Made by a program: the position numbers and the translations under genes. Positions 60,930 through 64,000 of a DNA stretch of 64,000 nucleotides are shown one piece after another. How positions within the stretch are numbered: the stretch's first letter is position 1; the number at the start of each line of letters is the position of its first letter. The notes under the pieces were generated by a model. That model searched no databases and was not told where the DNA came from. It saw nothing but the letters and a program-made list of their open reading frames with translations. Source of the DNA: Solihabitans fulvus (GTDB lineage Bacteria > Actinomycetota > Actinomycetes > Mycobacteriales > Pseudonocardiaceae); NCBI RefSeq assembly GCF_008386585.1, contig NZ_VUOB01000002.1:1-64000 (forward strand), read 5' to 3'.

Positions 60930-62299
60930 TCTCGTCCGCACGACGGGTGACGGTGGTGACGCCGCTCGCGCGAGTGGACGTCGCCCTGCCCGTGCAGAGC
61001 ACGCTGGCCGAACTCGTGCCGCAGCTGGTGCGGTTGTCCGGCGCGGAAACCCAGGCGCCGTCGGACAGTCCGGGGTGGGTGCTGACCCGCCTCGGCGGTC
61101 CGCCGCTGCCGCCCGGCCTCACCGTCAACGGCGCAGGCGTGCGCGACGGCGAGGTGCTCTACCTCGGGCCGCGCGAACGGCACGTGACCCCGCTGCTGTT
61201 CGACGACGTCGTCGACGCCATCGCCAGCGCGGCAGGAACCCGGGCCGGGGCGTGGACTCCGCGCGTGGCGCGGCGGGCCGGCATAGGCGCAGCCGTGACG
61301 CTGTTCCTCGGCGCGACGCTGCTGCTGCTCGCCGGCACCTCGGGCAGCCTGGTCGCCCCGCTCGGTTTCGGCGCGTTCGCGCTGGTGCTGCTGCTCGGCG
61401 GCGGCGCGCTCGGGCGTGCCTACGGCGACGCGGACTCCGGCGCGGCCTGCGCGGTCGCCGGGCTGGTCGCGGCGCTGCTCGCCGGCATGACCGCGCTGCC
61501 GCCGCACACGGCCTGGCCGATCGCCACTGGCCCGCTCGCGGCGGGCCTCGCCGCGGTGACGGTCTATGGCGTGCTGGCCGCGGTCGTGGTCGCCGACCGG
61601 CTGGCGTGGTTCAGCGCCGTCAGCGCGGCCGCCGGCCTCGGCGCGATCGCCTCGGCCGTCGTGCTGCTGACCGACGTGACCTCGGCGGGCGCCGCGGCAG
61701 GCCTCGCCGCCGTCGCGACCGCGCTGTCCGCGGTCGCGCCGATGATCTCTCTGCGGTTGAGCCGGATGCCGCTGCCGAGGGTGCCGGCGGACATGGACTC
61801 CTTCCGCGCCGAGGAGGGCCCGACGCTCGGCCAGGACGTGCTCGACCAGACCTCGGTGGCCGAGCGGGTCCTCGCCGGGCTGCTGTCGGCCTTCGGCGTC
61901 GTCGTGTTCGGCTGCGTCATGGTGCTGCTGCGGGATGACTCCCCGTGGCAGGCCGCGCTGGCCGGCGCCCTTGGCGTCGCGTGGCTGCTGCGGTCGCGGT
62001 CCTACGCCGGCACCGCGCAGCGGATCGCGCTCGTCGCGGTCGGTCTCGCGGTGCTGGCCCGCCTCGGCCTGTGGCTGGCGCTGCGCGGCGACCGCGTCGT
62101 CGTCTTCGGCAGCGTGCTGGCGATCGCCGTCGCGGCCGTCGTGTGCCTGCTGTACGCGAATCGGGTGGTGCGCGGGCGGAAGTCGCCGTACTGGGCGCGG
62201 CTGATGGACATCGCGGAGTTTCTCTCGCTCATCGCGCTGCTGCCGATCGTCGGCGTGGTGGTCGGCATCTACGACGCGGTTCGCGGCGCGGTCGGCTGA
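60926..62299 (+). CDS. eccD: EccD, membrane channel component of type VII secretion
   Basis: A 457-aa protein. The first 90 residues are a ubiquitin-like YukD domain (RRVTVVTPLARVDVALPVQSTLAELVPQLV, ending VLYLGPRE). About 11 membrane helices follow from residue 115. Two EccD copies per protomer line the ESX membrane complex. The GTG overlaps the YbaB-like stop. It is convergent with eccE across a hairpin terminator. Confidence 0.93.
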   Translation: MISSARRVTVVTPLARVDVALPVQSTLAELVPQLVRLSGAETQAPSDSPGWVLTRLGGPPLPPGLTVNGAGVRDGEVLYLGPRERHVTPLLFDDVVDAIASAAGTRAGAWTPRVARRAGIGAAVTLFLGATLLLLAGTSGSLVAPLGFGAFALVLLLGGGALGRAYGDADSGAACAVAGLVAALLAGMTALPPHTAWPIATGPLAAGLAAVTVYGVLAAVVVADRLAWFSAVSAAAGLGAIASAVVLLTDVTSAGAAAGLAAVATALSAVAPMISLRLSRMPLPRVPADMDSFRAEEGPTLGQDVLDQTSVAERVLAGLLSAFGVVVFGCVMVLLRDDSPWQAALAGALGVAWLLRSRSYAGTAQRIALVAVGLAVLARLGLWLALRGDRVVVFGSVLAIAVAAVVCLLYANRVVRGRKSPYWARLMDIAEFLSLIALLPIVGVVVGIYDAVRGAVG

Positions 62300-62316
62300 G
62301 CGACGTCGTTACGCGA

Positions 62317-62359
62317 CCTGCCGCGTCCACAGTGGACAACTGTGAGCGCGGCAGGCGTT
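62317..62359. terminator. Hairpin between convergent eccD and eccE
   Basis: CCTGCCGCG (62317-62325) pairs with CGCGGCAGG (62347-62355), with an inner CCACAGT/ACTGTG pair, and TTTG follows on the plus strand. Confidence 0.75.
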
Positions 62360-62381
62360 TGCGGCTAGGCCGTGTCTCGCC

Positions 62382-63569
62382 CTAGTCGTTGAGCGCGAGG
62401 GGAAGCGTGGCGCGCGCGTGGTGCGCATGCCGGCCGTTGAGCGTGAACAGCTTGACGCCGAGGCCGTGCGCGACATGGTCTGGCCGAAGTACCGGCTCGT
62501 GCTGCTGCTTCGCGGCGGCGGGAAGTCCGATCCGCACGGTGGTCGCGCCGCGCACCTCCCCGCGCGGCGTGCGGCTCAGCGCGTAGGACGTGCAGGTGAA
62601 CGCGGCCTGCGGCGCGTGCCGACCGAGCACGGTCAGTGCGTCGCGTTCTTTCCTTGGCACGAAACAGGTCTGCCGCACGCGGCCGGCCCGCCAGTCGCGC
62701 CAGGTCTCGGTCACCACGATCGCGCTGTGCCCGGTGAGCCCGGCCGGGTCGGCGCCGAGCGCGACCAGCAGGTCCTGGCGGAGTTGCTGCTCGTCGAGCA
62801 CCGCGCTCGGCTGGCCGGCGGCGGCGAGCTGGTTGACCAGGCCGAACGCGGCGCTCGCGATGGTGCGTGCCGCCCCGCGCTCCGCGCCGCCCCTGGCCAG
62901 CGCGGCCCTCGGCGCGGCCGAGGGCAGGTAACGCAGTGCGAGCCAACAGATCCGGACGTTCTCGGGGGGCGCGCCGCGGTGTGCCGGCGGGCCGGTCACC
63001 GACCAGGTGACGAGTTCCGCGCCGGACAGTCGGATGTCCACCCGGTCGAAGGTGGTGCGCAGCGCGGAGACGAGCGCCTCGCTGTCCATTCGCCCGGTGG
63101 GGGCGAGCCGCACCACGGCGCTCCAGCCATCGTCCACCCTGGCCAGTCCGATCCGGTTGCCCGCGCGGTCGACGTGCCGGCTGATCCGCAGCCCCGGCAA
63201 CACCGCCTCGAGCGGGTCGCGCGGCGCGCCGGCCGAGGTCACGCGGCGATGCCGACGTCGGTGGTGGACCTGCACATCGCACCACTGGTACCAGCACAGC
63301 CCGTCGAACCGGACGGAGGTGAACAGCACGGCGACCGCGCCGAGCGCGATCGCGACGATGCCGGCCGCGCCGAGCGGAAACACGGTCGCCAACACCGCGA
63401 GGCCCGCGAGTTCCCACACCGCGACCTGCGCCGCCCGCACCGGTGTTATCCCGGCCTTCCAAGGCATTCCCGCCGGCCGCGCACCGCGGCGCCTGCTCTT
63501 GCCCGGCGGGGTCGAGGCGCCCTTGGCCCAGTCACCGGCCGTGCTCGCTATCGAAGGTGCGGAGTTCAT
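62382..63569 (-). CDS. eccE: EccE, type VII secretion membrane protein
   Basis: A 395-aa protein. Two membrane helices (about residues 48-90, VAVWELAGLAVLATVFPLGAAG and IVAIALGAVAVLFTSV) precede the EccE domain: WYQWCDVQVHHRRRHR, GLARVDDGWSAVVRL and TETWRDWRAGRVRQTCFVP. EccE lies at the edge of the ESX membrane complex. The ATG at 63569 was chosen; the upstream extension of the frame is unlike the family. It is on the opposite strand to eccD and eccB, an unusual arrangement. Confidence 0.88.
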   Translation of the reverse strand: MNSAPSIASTAGDWAKGASTPPGKSRRRGARPAGMPWKAGITPVRAAQVAVWELAGLAVLATVFPLGAAGIVAIALGAVAVLFTSVRFDGLCWYQWCDVQVHHRRRHRRVTSAGAPRDPLEAVLPGLRISRHVDRAGNRIGLARVDDGWSAVVRLAPTGRMDSEALVSALRTTFDRVDIRLSGAELVTWSVTGPPAHRGAPPENVRICWLALRYLPSAAPRAALARGGAERGAARTIASAAFGLVNQLAAAGQPSAVLDEQQLRQDLLVALGADPAGLTGHSAIVVTETWRDWRAGRVRQTCFVPRKERDALTVLGRHAPQAAFTCTSYALSRTPRGEVRGATTVRIGLPAAAKQQHEPVLRPDHVAHGLGVKLFTLNGRHAHHARATLPLALND

Positions 63570-63833
63570 GGCGGAACCATCCTGCCGGTAGTGGAGATCG
63601 ACCGCGCGCACACTGCCCGCACAGGCACAGTTTGTTGCACACCAAGGCAAAGGTATCGCTCAGCCAAACGTTACCTGGACATACCGCCGACGGGCCATCG
63701 CAAACAGGGCGATGTGGCTATGCTCGGTTGGCCGCGCACGGCGCCGGCCGGTGATGGCCGAATGACCTCGCGCCGTGCCGGTTGACAGGTGGCTCGACGA
63801 GGGTCACGACGGCCGAAATCGCGGGGGCCATTG

Positions 63834-64000
63834 GTGTGGACGCAGCGTGACCAGATTCAGGCGTACCAGTTCCTGCGCCGCAGACTGGTGTCCTCGCTGG
63901 TGGCCGCCGACGCGAACCACCCGATCTCGCCGAGCCGTCGGCTGGTGCTCGGCACCATCCTCGGGCTGGCCGCCGCGCTGTTGGTGACGGCCGGGTTCGG
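63834..64000 (+). CDS. eccB: EccB, N-terminal part, cut by the right window edge
   Basis: From the GTG at 63834 the frame reads M-W-T-Q-R-D-Q-I-Q-A-Y-Q-F-L-R-R-R-L, then AADANHPISPSRRL and the first part of the membrane helix (VLGTILGLAAALLVTAGF). This is the nearly invariant EccB start. EccB is a periplasmic ATPase-fold component anchored by this single helix. The frame stays open to base 64000. A purine-rich GGGGG lies about 9 bases upstream. Confidence 0.93.
   Translation, partial: MWTQRDQIQAYQFLRRRLVSSLVAADANHPISPSRRLVLGTILGLAAALLVTAGF

Noticed and set aside
63775..63987. A 70-codon plus-strand gene at the right edge
   Set aside because: It is out of frame with the unmistakable EccB start at 63834 and reads as an Arg/Trp-rich shadow.

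Overview
The window is uniformly GC-rich, with strong third-position bias, many GTG starts and many 4-base start/stop overlaps (GTGA, ATGA). It carries a type VII (ESX) secretion locus, the mycothiol gene mshC and an inhA-type FAS-II reductase. Together these point to a chromosomal segment of a mycelial actinomycete, most likely order Pseudonocardiales (genus not determinable). No tRNA, rRNA or CRISPR array was seen.

Layout. 1-0.9 kb: right part of an IS200/IS605-type element (tnpB). 0.9-5.5 kb: two-component system plus TAXI-type binding lipoprotein (minus strand), divergent from an MHS-family transporter. 5.5-15.1 kb: a compact group of metabolic genes. These are a VAO-type FAD oxidase, an isochorismatase-fold hydrolase, an aminotransferase, an FAD/NAD(P)-binding protein and a TauD-like Fe(II)/2-oxoglutarate oxygenase, divergent from an alkylmalate synthase and LeuC/LeuD-like isomerase subunits. 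The set looks like 2-oxo-acid chain extension plus amino-acid tailoring, and is the best candidate for an undescribed small-molecule pathway. 15.2-20.7 kb: STAS protein, MarR/MFS efflux pair and a D-lactate/glycolate dehydrogenase-like flavo-iron-sulfur protein. 20.8-25.5 kb: fabG-inhA, a DrrAB-like ABC exporter, then hemH/cpfC, i.e. the mycobacterial mabA-inhA-hemZ order with an insertion. 25.6-34.4 kb: hypotheticals, membrane acyltransferase, GT-C-like membrane protein, metallo-beta-lactamase-fold protein, MoxR/VWA pair and cspA.

34.4-36.2 kb: complete IS200/IS605-type element (tnpA-tnpB), inserted just upstream of cspA. 36.3-45.6 kb: envelope-type genes (GT4 glycosyltransferase, PIG-L deacetylase, AglD-like membrane protein), a VOC protein, SPFH protein, DUF4406/DeoR pair, secreted protein, alpha/beta hydrolase and mshC. 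45.6-46.4 kb: long non-coding stretch containing a 160-bp MITE-like element.

46.4-64.0 kb: type VII secretion region. An orphan NarL-type histidine kinase is translationally coupled to a mycosin in which all three catalytic triad residues are replaced. Then come (minus strand) a small protein, a three-part lysozyme-like/helical/DUF1023 hydrolase, a PPE-like protein, two WXG100-like proteins with non-canonical turns and eccC. On the plus strand are three further helical WXG-type proteins, a YbaB-like protein and eccD. eccE (minus) and the first part of eccB (plus) close the window. The ecc genes would build the membrane channel, and the helical proteins and the hydrolase are the likely cargo or chaperones.
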